Assembly (NCBI GenBank): GCA_021014325.1
Contig: CM037462.1
Span: forward strand, 6,542,318 to 6,606,317
Reading direction: 5' to 3'
DNA: 64,000 nucleotides
DNA from: Plazaster borealis
Taxonomy: Eukaryota; Echinodermata; Asteroidea; Forcipulatida; Labidiasteridae
Shown piece after piece: positions 1 to 11,826 of the stretch. The notes below the pieces were generated by a model. The model was given only the letters and a program-made list of their open reading frames with translations. It had not been told where the DNA came from and made no database searches. The translations under genes were made by a program, and so were the position numbers. Positions within the stretch are counted from its first letter, which is position 1. Every line of letters begins with the position of its first letter.

Positions 1-1092
1 CTTAAACCAGACTGTTACTGTTGTATGGCAGCAACTGGAGGCAAGACTTAAACCAGACTGTTACTGTTGTATGGCAACATATGGAGGCAAGACTTAAACC
101 AGTCTGTTGCTGTTGTATGGCAGCAACTGGAGGCAAGACTCAAACCAGTCTGTTACTGTTGTATGGCAACATATGGAGGCAAGACTTAAACCAGTCTGTT
201 ACTGTTGTATGGCAGCAACTGGAGGCAAGACTCAAACCAGACTGTTACTGTTGTATGGCAGCAACTGGAGGCAAGACTCAAACCAGTCTGTTACTGTTGT
301 ATGGCAACATATGGAGGCAAGACTTAAACCAGACTGTTACTGTTGTATGGCAGCAACTGGAGGCAAGACTCAAACCAGTCTGTTACTGTTGTATGGCAAC
401 ATATGGAGGCAAGACTTAAACCAGACTGTTACTGTTGTATGGCAACATATGGAGGCAAGACTCAAACCAGACTGTTGCTGTTGTATGGCAGCAACTGGAG
501 GTAAGATTCAAACCAGTCTGTTGTTGTTGCATGGCAACATATGGAGGCAAGACTCAAACCAGTCTGTTGCTGTTGTATGGCAGCAACTGGAAGTAAGACT
601 CAAACCAGACTGTTGCTCTTGTATGGCAGCAACTGGAGGCAAGACTCAAACCAGTCTGTTGCTGTTGTATGGCAGCAACTGGAGGCAAGACTCAAACAAG
701 ACAGTTGCTCTTGTATGGCAGCAACTGGAGGCAAGACTCAAACCAGAATGTTGCTGTTGTATGGCAGCATTTGCAGTCAAGACTTAAACCAGTCTGTTGT
801 TGTTGTATGGCAGCAACTGGAGGCAAGACTCAAACCGAAATGTTGCTGTTGTATGGCAGCATTTGGAGTCAAGACTTAAACCAGTCTGTTGCTGTTGTAT
901 GGCAGCAACTGGAGGCAAGACTCAAACCAGACTGTTGCTCTTGTATGGCAGCAACTGGAGGCAAGACTCAAACCAGAATGTTGTTGTTTTATGGCAGCAT
1001 TTGGAGTCAAGACTTAAACCAGTCTGTTGCTGTTGTATGGCAGCAACTGGAGGCAATACTCAAACCAGTCTGTTGCTGTTGTATGGCAACAT
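1..1092. repeat. 46-bp minisatellite array, truncated by window edge
   Basis: About 23-24 head-to-tail copies of a 46-bp unit that includes ACTGTTACTGTTGTATGGCA. Unit variants differ in the middle: GGCAGCAACTGGAGG, GGCAACATATGGAGG and GGCAGCATTTGGAGT. The array begins before position 1. Three units (138 bp) equal 46 codons, so several frames stay open for 130-226 codons; these are artefacts of the repeat, not genes. It ends where the sequence becomes unique near 1092. Confidence 0.95.
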
Positions 1093-1399
1093 CAAAATCG
1101 AATGTAACAATACACATCACAACCAATTTAAAATAAATATAGGAAACAGCACCCAGTGCATAGACACTGCGATTGAAGTTACATGGACACACCACTTTGC
1201 ATTCTAGATCAACTCACCCTGCTGTTTTTGTGTCAGCAATGAACCTTCCTGATTGAATGGTTGATGGGATAAATGTAATCTCTGATGATGTGACGGCTCC
1301 TCCTAACAACTTGCCTTCACATACATCACTTACAAGTTGGAGTCCACTTAGATGTTGTGGTCTATCAAAGAGCAATATAAATAAATTCAATTCATAAGA
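1093..1399. other. Unique sequence between minisatellite and MITE, no gene seen
   Basis: No ORF with protein-like composition, no tRNA-like sequence and no inverted repeat was seen here. Confidence 0.5.
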
Positions 1400-1766
1400 T
1401 GTTCATGAAAACTATTGGTAATTACTCAAAAAATTAATGAACATAAGAACTTACTTGGTAAAGAGCACTAGAGAGCTGTTGATATTATAAAACATTGTTT
1501 AAAACGACCCAATTTTGAAGTAATGTAGTTTGAGCGAGGAAAGGTAATTTTTCAAAAACAAATTTGAATCTGATAATGAATTCTTTCTCAAGCATCTGAA
1601 AGCACACAACTCTCTGCAACACGGGTGATTTTTCTGTCATTATTTTCTTGTAACTTTGCTAACCACTTGAGCCTAAATTTTCACAGGATTGTTATTTTAT
1701 GCATATGCTGAGATATAACAAGTAAGGATACTGGTCTTTGACAATTACCAAAAGTATACCCTGCCT
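1400..1766. mobile_element. Degenerate TTAA-type MITE (family also at 16751, 48652, 53492)
   Basis: Shares with the copy at 48652-49019 the block starting GGTAATTACTCAAAA, the middle GAGAGCTGTTGATA and the end CTTTGACAATTACC. The right end is ...CCCTGCC followed by TTTAA, placing a TTAA at 1767-1770. The left terminus is eroded and its edge approximate. TTAA target sites are typical of piggyBac-type non-autonomous elements; the assignment is by target site only. Confidence 0.65.
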
Positions 1767-1770
1767 TTAA

Positions 1771-4190
1771 AGAACGGTACAGAGTTTTCTCTTCACTATT
1801 GACGTTTTTTACAACGTGCAGCGCACATACACACGCCTATCCTGTCCGCTCCTTTGGGAGTCAAAATGTACACAACGGAATTAACCATTATTTTACATGG
1901 CCAAATATCACACGCCTGAGACCACAAAGCTTGGTATTCGATTGGATAACAAAGTCTACCAAAACTTTGTAATCCGCAACTCACTATTAATGTGGAGATC
2001 TGCTCCATCCAGTAGGCCTATTTGAGTTTTACGACATCCAAGTATTTTATTTGCAGTCCCTTTGACATGCACGTTGTTAAACCGACCGATTTCTTTTACA
2101 AATGTAAAAGATAAAGTCCTTGCTCTTCCACATGACAGCTCTAAAACGAGAACAATACTTGTAAGCTCCGATTAAATCATATAGCTTTACCTGAGTCCCG
2201 GTTTACTTCTTCCTGCTCGAATATTCTGCACCGTGATTGGTTGGCAAGTCAAGCAACTCAGAGCAGATGCAATCCTCAAAATCTGTCCACCCTGATTCAT
2301 ACAGGAAAGTGAATGTTAAGTTATTTTAACAATCAACACATACACAAGCATAACCATAATAAACTGTACGTTTTGTTCAAGTTGAATACATGACCACAAC
2401 ACATCCGACAAGCTACCGAATACTTAGCAGTGTTGTGATTCTCAAGACTGGTCTCCATCTTGACATGTCAATTAAACAAATTTACCATTGCAGCTATTTT
2501 CTCATCACACAAGAAAAGGAAATTATTTATAAAATTTGTGTTCTTTATAAATCACTATATTACCCAATCATAAAGTGCTGTATTATGTGTTGTAATTATG
2601 ACTTCTTTTTTTTTCACTTAAGTTTTGGGGTTATTTACTTGTGGGGTAACCAAATTAAGTGCTACATTTTCCTGCATGTGTACTGAAGAAACCAAGAGTA
2701 ATTTGTTATCTAATGAAGCCTAACAGGCCTATATTCGGTTTGTGCTTGCTTTACTTCTTTATTAAGTATTTTATGCAAAAAGGTTTCAAGGTCTGAGGTC
2801 TTGATCTTGGTCTCAGACCAAAGGTCTTGTTCTCAGTCTGGAACCTCACAGTTCTTAACTACAACACTGTCATATAGGATTTGAGGCATTGCATGGTGGG
2901 TATCAATGTATATTATTAGGCTTGCGGTAACACCATGTGTAATATCTATTTTGCTGTGCAGATTTTTGTTCTTTGAGAACTGTCTTCTGCCGCGGAGTAG
3001 ATTTCGGGATTCGGGAGACTATTCTTATGGAGCAGAGTAGATTTTCGGAATTCGGGAGACTACCAAGTTCTGAAAAGAACTGTCCTACTTCTTAACTACT
3101 AGCTGGACGGGAGGTAGGAAATTGGTCGGGACTACTACTACAACACTGTCATTCAGACCCGACTTGAAGGTATCATATGTTGGTAGGGAGGGTAATTTTG
3201 TTAAGGTAGCTCTTTAAGGGGAAATACTTGACAAGAGTCTTCATATATGTTTGAGAGTTGGCTTTGCCTGATGACAGATCTTTCATATCGCTACAACATT
3301 AATATGAGCACTTACTCCTTCCATGATGCTCCCATCAATCAGGATCTTAGAGGCTTGACAGGCTGATGATGAGGCCATTGCTGACAAAGTGACAGTTAGT
3401 TCATCCAGCCAAAACTATTAAGCAATCACAGGTGAAGTATGTCTGCAATCAAGACATAAGAATTAACTGGTATTAAAAAATCTGTCCAGGATTAATGACA
3501 TGTTAACTAAACACAAAACACACAAAATGTACAGTCATTTGACCAGTTCAGAATCATTGGCCAGTTCCGGATCACTTCAACTTTGGAACAACAAAATAAT
3601 TAAATTAGTTCTAACATTACCAATTTCTGTTGATACATGTGAAGAATAATATCTTAATAACATCCAATTAAAATTTGATTGCCAGGGCGAATAACATTTA
3701 TAAAAAATGCTAGGAATATGTAAGAAATATTTCACGTAAATACTGAGCAGTCGTCTTGCTTTTTTGAGGAGATGAAATTACCGAAATCGACTTTTGGGGG
3801 GCATTGTACCCTTGACCAGCTCGGGATCACTCAACATCTCATTGCGTCAAATGGTGGCAGACTCAGTGAGGTAAATCGTACGGCTGCTTTAGAAACTTTA
3901 GTTATTGCTTGTAAGATACATTACATCAACAAATTCTTGTAGTAATATTGGGGTTTTTGTGAGAAAATGAAACTTGGAGGAGGGAGTTGTGACTGTAAAG
4001 AATGGACATGAATGGGTCAATGTTGCTTTAAGACATGCTTCACTTTTTCATTTGCCTGCGCTGTTGTTTGTGTTTTTGTCACTGCTGTTGAAGAAACTTA
4101 CATGACATTCACTGGAGAAAGGAATTCCACGTCCATACCAACACACTTCTGAAGTTTGTGTCCTCAGACAGTTTTGTGAATGGGAGTATG
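1771..4190. other. Gene-less stretch
   Basis: No supported coding exon. Minor structure only: two near-identical GGAGTAGATTTCGGGA-like blocks around 2993-3060 and several copies of an A/GACCAGTTCnGGATCAC-like phrase between 3540 and 3835 that recurs inverted at 6225. Short ORFs here look random. Confidence 0.4.
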
Positions 4191-4197
4191 GGTTTGC

Positions 4198-4201
4198 AAT
4201 G

Positions 4202-4233
<32 letters not shown>
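4198..4233. repeat. (ATA/TTA)n microsatellite, 3' tail of a LINE
   Basis: A run of about 11 trinucleotide repeats directly abuts the 3' end of the minus-strand LINE that follows. Read on the minus strand, the LINE ends ...CTATAAATGCCCG then (TTA)n. CR1/L2-like LINEs commonly end in such simple repeats, so this is most likely the element's own tail. Confidence 0.75.
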
Positions 4234-6045
4234 GGGCATTTATAGAGCGCTCTTACACTGGGTACCACAGCGCTTTACAAAAACAAAAAAAAAGCGAATA
4301 AATAAAGGCACTATGGGATAGACAATTGGTCCTGAGCAATCAACCATTGAATAAGAAAGTTTTGAGATGTTTCTTGAAAACTTCAAGTGACTCTGCAGAA
4401 CGAATTTGATGAGGGAGACATTTCCAAAGGCGGGGGGCATGTGCGTAAAATGCACGATTTCCAACAGCAGAATGCACCTTTGGCACTGCCAAGAGTGTAC
4501 GGTCCGAACCAGAGCGAAGGCCAGGTCGTCCGGGATGGTAAACCTTGATGAGACTGGTGAGGTATGCAGGAGCGGTATTGTGGAGACATTTGTATACATT
4601 GGTGAGGATCTTGAAAACAATTCGCTGATGGACTGGGAGCCAGTGGAGTTGATGGAGGAGTGGGGTAGCGTGATCGTATTTACCACAATGGAAAATCAGT
4701 TTGGCAGCCCGGTTTTGGACACGCTGAAGACGTTTGATGTCAGACGATGAGATTCCGTGGAGCAGTGCATTAGAATAGTGGAGTCTTGATGTAACGACTG
4801 CCCAAACTGCCTTCTCGCCTTCTCGAGCGACAAAGGGAAGACACATGATGGTTCATCTTCAGAGTAGAGTCAAACTCCACGCCAAGGTTCCGTACAGCAG
4901 TGGAAGGTGCAATGATCTCATTGTTGATTCGAAGTGAAATATTTGCAAGTTGAGGAAGTGCACGAGGATTAGCGACAACCATGAACTGAGTTTTGCTGGA
5001 ATTAAGTTTGAGCATGTTGTGAACCATCCACTTCTGTAGGTCAGTGATGCACTTTGATAATGACGATAGACCAGCTTTGATGGAATCAGGACTCCTAGGG
5101 TCGACCGCAATGAACAGTTGTACATTGTCTGCATAGGAATAGTATTGCACGTCCTCATGCTGCTTGATGATGTTAGCAATAAGACTGGTGTATATAGTGA
5201 ACAGTTGTGGGCCAATTACAGAGCCCTGTGGGACGCCGAAGTCAAGTGCTTGGGGTTCAGATAGATCATTCGTGACTTTAACTCTGTTTATCGTTAAAGA
5301 AGCTAGAGAATCTATCACTCAGCACCTTCGTGGAAGGAGAGACGGGTAGGACAGGTGACCCATTTAGCAGTGTATTGAGCACTCGGTATGCAGCTTTGGA
5401 ATCAGCGCCACTGAGCTGATTGTTGTAGTATTTGCTTTTTTCGGCGTAAATAAGCTTGCTGACAAGGTACACCTGATCAATATATCGTAGACGATCTGCA
5501 GCATCTCCCGACTTACTCCAGCACCTCTCCAATCTCCATCTGACTCGCCTGGCAGAGTGGATCACATCGGTATACCAAGGCAGGTTCAACCGAAGACATT
5601 GGGCACCTGTTGATGATGGACAGTGTGCATCAAGGGTAAACTGAGTGGCCTTGATGTAGTAAGCAGCTTGATCGTCAACTGGGCCATCAAACGGAAATGT
5701 ACTGAGGGTTTTTGAAAGATCCTTTGAGAAGGTTGCTCTATCCAGGGTACGAAAATTTCTGGATAAGTGACAATTTTGGGAGGATTGTTAGCTATATTCA
5801 CAGTACAGCTCAATATGTGATGATCAGAGTACAGCTTATTATACACTCGGCAGTCACTCACCAAGCTAGATTCAGGATTTGAAATGATGAGGTCGAGGAT
5901 GTGACCATGCTGATGCGTTGGAGTATGTATGTGCTGATGCAACCCGGCTTCATCCAACGATGATAAGAATTGAGCAACATCTGTTTTATGTGGGGCATCA
6001 ATGTGGATGTTGAAATCGAGGGCATGCTACTGATTCAGAATAGAA
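4234..6045 (-). pseudogene. Degenerate non-LTR retrotransposon (CR1/L2/Jockey-like), 5'-truncated
   Basis: Minus-strand ORF pieces read in order from high to low coordinates. Near 6045-5590 is the end of an APE-type endonuclease (DFNIHID-like phrase in a shifted frame, then HILDLIISN and SDHHIL). At 5589-5278 is the endonuclease-RT linker (ADSKAAYRVLNTLL, FSSFFNDK). At 5300-4770 is reverse transcriptase with GVPQGSVIGPQLF followed by YADN where active enzymes have YADD. At 4846-4340 is the C-terminal region (RLQRVQNRAAKLIF, LHWLPVHQRI, PRLWKCLPHQIRSA). The finger part of the RT between the linker and GVPQGS is missing, and several frameshifts separate the pieces, so this is a dead copy. The clade call is from motif style and is uncertain. 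Confidence 0.9.
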
Positions 6046-6419
6046 TCAACAGATGCTGAACTGATGGTCAAACAGGTAACGATACTTTCCTCGAAGCCTC
6101 TTGAAAAGTATTAATCTTCTTTGTCAGTGGATACTTGGTGAGTTTTATGACATGTTTAGGTAAACTGATAAACTTTTTTGTGAACTTGTCAAAAAGATTG
6201 CAACAAAAAACAACATGAATTCAAAAAGTGATCCAGAACTGGTCAAACGACTGTATCAGTTTTTCATTGCCTTGAAAGGAGAATTCTCAATTGGACAAGC
6301 TTCAGAAAGTCATCTCATTCAAACCAGGCCAATTCAACCAGGATGAACAGTACAAAATTATGTCGAGTCAAAGTAGCTTGTACATTCTTTACCCAAGCTG
6401 AGAACCTTTTGGGCGATGA
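6046..6419. other. Gene-less stretch between LINE relics
   Basis: No recognisable coding or repeat structure; it may be eroded LINE untranslated sequence. Confidence 0.35.
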
Positions 6420-6905
6420 ATGGGACTCAAATCGATTTACTCATCAGGACTAGTGATCTCATCCTCACACAATCAAAAGTCTCATAAAATTATTTTGTTG
6501 TGTCTGGTCTTGTCTGGTGGTATAGAATTAAACCCAGGCTTTTCAAAGCGTATCACACATCCACAGGTCGGAACACAACCAATACTGGTGACGGTACAAA
6601 AACAAGGGTCATTTGTAGTGTGTGTGTCAAATCAATCAGATCAAAACTCTCATGTAATGAGTGCAGTGCATGTTCACATCAAGTGTGCATGAGTTTCATG
6701 ATCAGAATACTTAAAAGGCAAACATAAATCCCATGCCATGGTTTTGTTCTAACTGCTCAGCACCATGTGGCATTGTCATGGAATGATCACAAAGCAGTTC
6801 AATGTGACCATTGTGAACTATAGATACATACCTTCTAGGCTACTTGATACAACACTGAATGATCAAACTTATGACACATTGATTTCCTCATGCTCATGGG
6901 CTTTT
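6420..6905 (+). pseudogene. LINE ORF1 relic with 2A-like motif and PHD-type zinc fingers
   Basis: A hydrophobic stretch followed by LSGGIELNPGF at about 6510-6545 matches the layout of the 2A-like element ...D(V/I)ExNPG/P found at the N-terminus of some non-LTR retrotransposon proteins. Here D is G and the final P is F, so ribosome skipping is unlikely. In the next frame come cysteine pairs (VCVKSIRSKLSCNECSACSH), then PWFCSNCSAPCGI and, in another frame, VQCDHCEL and IHTFC. Together these outline PHD/zinc-ribbon fingers as in CR1/L2-type ORF1 proteins. At least three frame changes and a stop show it is inactive. It probably belongs with the RT relic at 7780-8650. Confidence 0.7.
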
Positions 6906-7779
6906 CAGATTATTTTTGGTTTTGTTTATAACGCCCGCCTCCTTTTTGGCCGCCGCCTCCTTTTTTTAAATACTATCTACTATTTTTTTTAAAAAGCAAA
7001 AAAAAAAAAAAAAGAAGTAAAATCCCCCTAAAAAACCAGAACTTCCTTGGTTTATTTTTGCTAAGAATTTGTCTAGACTCACCTTTGCAATACAACAGCC
7101 GTTTTTGAAGTTTGAAACTCGCTAAGCAAGTGGACTAAAATGATACAAATCATTAGTTTAGTCATACATTGCATCAGTATACTCAAATAGCACATTATCT
7201 GTGAATAAATATACCTTGGCCAGCCATATTTAACATGGCGGCCATCTTGGAAAAAAATAGCAAATAATTGAAAAATAGTAAATAGTAAAGCCCTGCCGGA
7301 CCAGAAACTCATTATTTTTGGCCTAATACTCTGGAATGTCAACATCAAACTCATAATGTCATACAAGACAATCAACCACAAATTAAAAGTTAGACAGGTT
7401 CCATAGGCAAGCACGTCAGGGAAGCAAAACTTCCGGGGACCAACTAATCGTTCTAAGAAGAGGGACAATTTGAACTGTCAAAGCATCAGCGGAAAAGTAG
7501 CTGACATTTAAAGTGCTGGATGAGCTACACAAACTTCATGTTATATGTCGCACAGAATCTTCAATTAGCAGCTCAGTGAAATATTTCCCTTACACTTCCA
7601 GTGTCTTTAGGAAGGACCATAGCTCTGTCACTATGGCTTGAAGAGTTTTTCAAGATCTTGTTTCAATCCTCAGGCCTGATTTATCTAAAGATTGTGAAAA
7701 GGTATCTGGAGTCTGGACAAAACCAAAAACAAAGATAGAAGATCAATTATTATTGGAACATTTTATCAAACCTCGTCAG
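6906..7779. other. Gene-less insert with homopolymer runs
   Basis: Contains CCTCCTTTTT repeats and a poly-A run near 7000. The sequence to 7560 resembles neither flanking LINE piece and may be a later insertion. The ORF at 7079-7468 (minus) has no recognisable features. Confidence 0.35.
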
Positions 7780-8650
7780 AACTCAAAGGCAACAAATTTA
7801 CTCCTTCATAAATTAAATTACTATGGGATCAACCACACTAATGCCAAATAGATCAAAAGCTTTCTCCTGGGAAGAACTCAACAAGTTGTCGTGAATGGTT
7901 CTTCATCTCCATCCGTTGCTGCCTTTTCTGGCGTACCTCAAGGAACTGTCCCAGGACCATGTTTCTCGCATAAATGACCTACCTGAAAACCTGACGTCAT
8001 CATCAAGGTTAAGTCAGCTAACCATCCTACAGTACAAGATGACCTGAAGCGACTTGAAAAGTGGCAAGATACTTGGCTCATGCAATTTAACCCAAGCAAG
8101 TCAAATGACAATTGCTCCAAGAAAAGTCATCCCAATCAATAGTTTCACTTTGTGGAAAACAACTAGAATCTGTCGAATCTCACCAGTAGGTGTCCTGATC
8201 ATAAACACCCAAACAGATCCAACTACAAAGAAAGCCCAGCAAGGACTTAGCATTATGCAAGGGCAAAGAAACCTCTACAAATGTCCTGTTTAAAAAATCA
8301 CTGGCTTACACAAGTTTGCTGCGTCCTATCTTAGAAGTAGAGTATGCCACAGCTCTGCATGGGATCTTCACTGTAAAAAGAAAAGTCATGCCCTTGAAAG
8401 GACACAAACAAGACAAGGAGCTCGCTTCACTACAAATAACAACAAAACATCAGGTATAAGTCACCAATACGCTCAAATATGCTTGGTTGGTTTCCACTGA
8501 AAACCAGAAAGAAAACCAGAAGACTATGCATGTTTTACAAACTAGTCAATAATTTAGTTGACATCCCTCAAAAAATTCTTTATTTCTCACAACAATCCAC
8601 ATGACCCTACAGATAAAAAACATCATGTACCTACACTCTACAGACAGTCT
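7780..8650 (+). pseudogene. Non-LTR reverse transcriptase relic
   Basis: Pieces in order across frames: LLHKLNYYGI, IKSFLLGRTQQVVVNG, AFSGVPQGTVPGP (RT motif), INDLPENL, then, after loss of the FADD region, LKRLEKWQDTWLMQFNPSK, TLCGKQLE-like, and the C-terminal LRSRVCHSS/ARFTTNN/LVDIPQ-like block. This order is typical of Jockey/CR1-type LINEs. The catalytic aspartates are deleted and stops interrupt every frame. Confidence 0.8.
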
Positions 8651-8672
8651 GAGACATGAATAATGTAAATTA

Positions 8673-8800
8673 TTAGACCCAGTAACTTGGGCCCTGAACT
8701 CCTTTCTTTTAACAACATTTTGACATCTGTGGAAGACCGCAGATATCAGAACTTAAATAAAAGGAGTAAAATAGCGCCCCAGTTACTGCACTGGGTCTAA
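8673..8800. mobile_element. 128-bp foldback MITE (GACCCAGTAACT family)
   Basis: Terminal inverted repeats: left TTAGACCCAGTAACTTGGGC, right the complement of TTAGACCCAGTGCAGTAACT. Inner arms GAACTCCTTT and AAAGGAGT also pair. Related single ends occur at 12473, 14093 and 15493. No coding capacity. Confidence 0.8.
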
Positions 8801-9313
8801 AAATGTGAATACTGTTTAGGACCATCAAATTTGTCACTCCACCAATTTGAAAGGCGTACAGAATGGAGCACTTGCCTTGGTTGTGCAGGTTGTGTTGGTC
8901 GGCTTTTTTTTATACAGAATGAAAAGTAATATTTTAAATACAATAATAACTGGTAACTTCACAAAGGTTGATGAAAATCCTTTATGATGTCTCCAACCGA
9001 AAAACTATAAGTTAAAGTGATGGTGTAATAAACAGGGGAGCGTGACTTTACCAACAGTGTGCAAACAACACACCAAGCACCATCCGTCAACTGTACTATA
9101 CTAGTTCACTCTGATCCTTGCTCTATGCTCTGGCATGATATATGTGTACACATGTGTATGTTGTCGTCGTCGGCTAGCTGGAGAACGCGTGCGCCGCGCC
9201 GTCCGTGTGGCAGAGCAATTTATATGGAGCGCCAAAGGCACAAGAGGGAACTCGGGCGTTATTCACGAGCCTCGAAGCGTGACGTCAGATGTTCGGGCTC
9301 TGAAAAGAGTTGC
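8801..9313. other. Gene-less stretch, GC-rich toward its right end
   Basis: No supported exon. At 9260-9300 a block resembles, in reverse orientation, the GCCTGAACATCTGGCGTCAC-type repeat seen at 34370 and 47072. Confidence 0.35.
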
Positions 9314-9541
9314 TAATAGACCCTTCCCATGAAATATGTAAATTGCACATCGCGCGTGCGCACTAACACTTTGGTTGGCAAAATGATGGAACAACGCGCC
9401 TTTTTGTGTGGGGCTGATAGTCGCGTGACGCAGAAGCGTTTGCGCGTCTGCTTAGTGCACATCTCTTTGGCGTTTGCCAACCAATAGGGTCTGTACGCAT
9501 GCGTGAATGTAATTAGCATATTTCATGGGAAGGGTCTATTA
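9314..9541. mobile_element. TA-flanked foldback MITE
   Basis: The termini TAATAGACCCTTCCCATGAA and its inverse at 9522-9541 form a near-perfect inverted repeat of about 25 bp, followed by GCGTGCGCA/GCGTACAGA-like inner arms. Both edges carry TA, consistent with a TA target duplication (Tc1/mariner type). About 228 bp, non-coding. Confidence 0.85.
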
Positions 9542-10258
9542 CGGGGCGCCAGATAATAATAATTAAAATAACGCGCACATATCCCCCGATAGAGTGTTCA
9601 AGGCGCCTGCCTTGAGCTAGACTTGATTCAAGTCCCGTTCTCGTGCGAGAGGTCCCCAAGGATATCGCGCCAACTAGCACACAAGCCGCGTACAGTGCGC
9701 GCTCGCCGTCAAAATGTGGTCCCGAGAATGGGACTTGACGAGGTCGTTTCTTACACTGCACGTTGTCATTGGAAAATCTCCCCAAATGGGGAGATGCACA
9801 AAACCAATGGGAGCATTGAAGCGCTGCCCCGCCGGTAAAATATTCATTACACTCTGTGACATCACAGTGCAAGACATTGTAAGTGCACGCGTCTAAACGC
9901 GGTGACACGTGGGGGCGGGCAAACTCATCAGCAGGCAAGTGGGTGTCGGTACCAAAGTCGTTGAATTGCACTTCCCAAAGTTCAAATTTTGCAAACAAAA
10001 CCGACCCAAATGTATGTTACAACGTATTAACTTAAATTTTAATGAACACTCAGTGCTTTCTTTTTATAATTAATTGGTTAGTCAAAAATGTATTTCAATC
10101 CTCATCTAAGTACTTAACCCCTACAAATAACAAATGAACGAGTCTTCTTTTTGAATGCGTTTGATTGGACAACACGTATAATGCAGCAAGTTTACATATT
10201 CATAAGTGAATACATTTACATATCAGGCGACTGCGGCATCGTCAAGTCCCTGTCCCGC

Positions 10259-11719
10259 TAGCCTTGATCAAGGCGTTGGAGTTTTTTCTCAATTTTATTT
10301 TATTGTTTTCATTTTTATTTTATTTGCGCCGCGCTACCCATCCGAGCTACCAACCTGCCCGAGCTGTGTGCATGGTGTCTGTGTGTGCAGCCGCGGTATG
10401 CGCGTGCTCGTGTGAGCTGTATGCGACACTACAACGCCTTGACGGTTCTGTCTCGAAGCCGATGACTCATTACCTCATTCTTATGAATATGCATGCAGTA
10501 TCCAGATGTGGCTACTGCACTGGCGCGCCGGTTTGAATTTGGGAATACTCTGTTATAATAATATCTATCTGAAAATGTTGCGTATTCTCCTCAGCTGAGC
10601 GAGACAATGAGGGCATGGCAGGAATTAAACAAAAGGTTGCGTGGATCAATTTGTAACATACATTACATACACCATTTTTCAGCAGGAAGACACTTTTCTG
10701 ATGTGTTTTTTGTAATGCCGTAAGGCCCGATTGACCATCTCCTGTCTCCATCTTGCATCATTAAACAGTGATTTAATCAAAGTTGGTGCATTCATTGGAG
10801 GTAAAAATATACAAAACAAAGACCTCAATAAACTACCATTGTTGATTGTTTCATGAAGGCATATAGCTAAAAAAAGAGCTGCCTAACACCAAATTTCCCA
10901 AGTACACTCACTAGAACAGGGTAGCTAAAAATCTATTTCACATGTATCATGTGTGGCTGTATCCCTTAAATTTTTGTTTAGCAGTAAATTCTTATAAGAC
11001 CCTGTCTGAGAACAACTCAAAAGTATGAAGACGGTGTGAGTGGCTACACAGAGTCGGACTTCGAGAGGACATGTCAGGAAAACACAGATGCAGAAACTAC
11101 ATCAACTCCAGAATTAATAACCAAAAGAATGGCGAATGATCAGGGTAGTCCTATGAGGGAACTTGAGTGCAGCGCATAAAGCTCCAGGGGCTGCGCCCGG
11201 GTTCAGCACTTTTGAGCTGACTGACCAGCCTCGCAGATTACCGGTCCAAAATGGCCGAGACAATGCTACACAAACGCCATCAAGTCGGTAACTACATGTA
11301 CTCCCATCGCATCACATACAGCAAGCATGATATGGTACAAAGGTCATAGTGAGAGAAGCTCGTGATTGGACGTCAAAATGAATAATTCATTTGCTTCCCA
11401 TCCTGTGTTGTCTGCAATAGGTCTGACGAAATATTTAAATATTCATGAGCTGCATACTAGCATATCCGAGAGCCCCCCCATTTTCGTCCAATATTGGACG
11501 AAAATATCAAGAAACACATTAAACCCGGAAGTTACAGACCCGTCAAGGCTGTCGGCCTGACGGCCTCCGCATGCGGAGAGTGGTACGAGTGCGGATGACC
11601 TGCGCACAGTGTGTGTACGGGGGTCGTGCGACGTGATACACACATTACGCACAGTGTATACGGGTGTGTTTACGGCGTCTTTTTTGGAGTGAAAAATGCG
11701 ACTGCCTTGATCAAGGCTA
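10259..11719. mobile_element. Inner 9-bp-TSD transposon, copy 1
   Basis: Termini TAGCCTTGATCAAGGC are inverted repeats, each itself palindromic (CCTTGATCAAGG). Perfect 9-bp direct repeats CTGTCCCGC flank it at 10250-10258 and 11720-11728. It is 1461 bp long and near-identical to 30501-32062. Inside are a 26-bp perfect palindrome at 11480-11505 and an ORF-like block at 11020-11180 also present in copy 2. No transposase was recognised. Confidence 0.92.
11480..11505. repeat. 26-bp perfect palindrome inside the inner transposon
   Basis: Two 13-bp arms with no spacer, half-site ATTTTCGTCCAAT. The same palindrome is at 31822-31847 in the second copy, preceded in both by a C-run of different length. 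Confidence 0.9.
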
Positions 11720-11826
11720 CTGTCCCGCCCGCGTGCGGAACAGGTTGGGGAATGCAGACCATCACAAAACAATAGTTTTCTGGCGATGGCACGGGATTGG
11801 GACTTGAGTCAAGTCTAGCCTTGAGC

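Larger units (their letters stand above)
9618..11817. mobile_element. Outer 9-bp-TSD transposon (TAGACTTGA termini), interrupted
   Basis: The left end TAGACTTGATTCAAGTCCC and the right end, inverted, TAGACTTGACTCAAGTCCC form the terminal repeats; each is also a palindrome (GACTTGA.TCAAGTC). Perfect 9-bp direct repeats GCCTTGAGC lie at 9609-9617 and 11818-11826. Removing the nested element 10259-11719 leaves roughly 0.74 kb with no transposase. A 9-bp duplication is typical of Mutator-like elements, but the TIRs are short and palindromic, so the superfamily is open. Confidence 0.88.

Noticed and set aside
107..1207. ORFs of 112-226 codons rich in Cys and Gln
   Set aside because: Products of the 46-bp repeat read in three frames; several overlapping frames are equally open.
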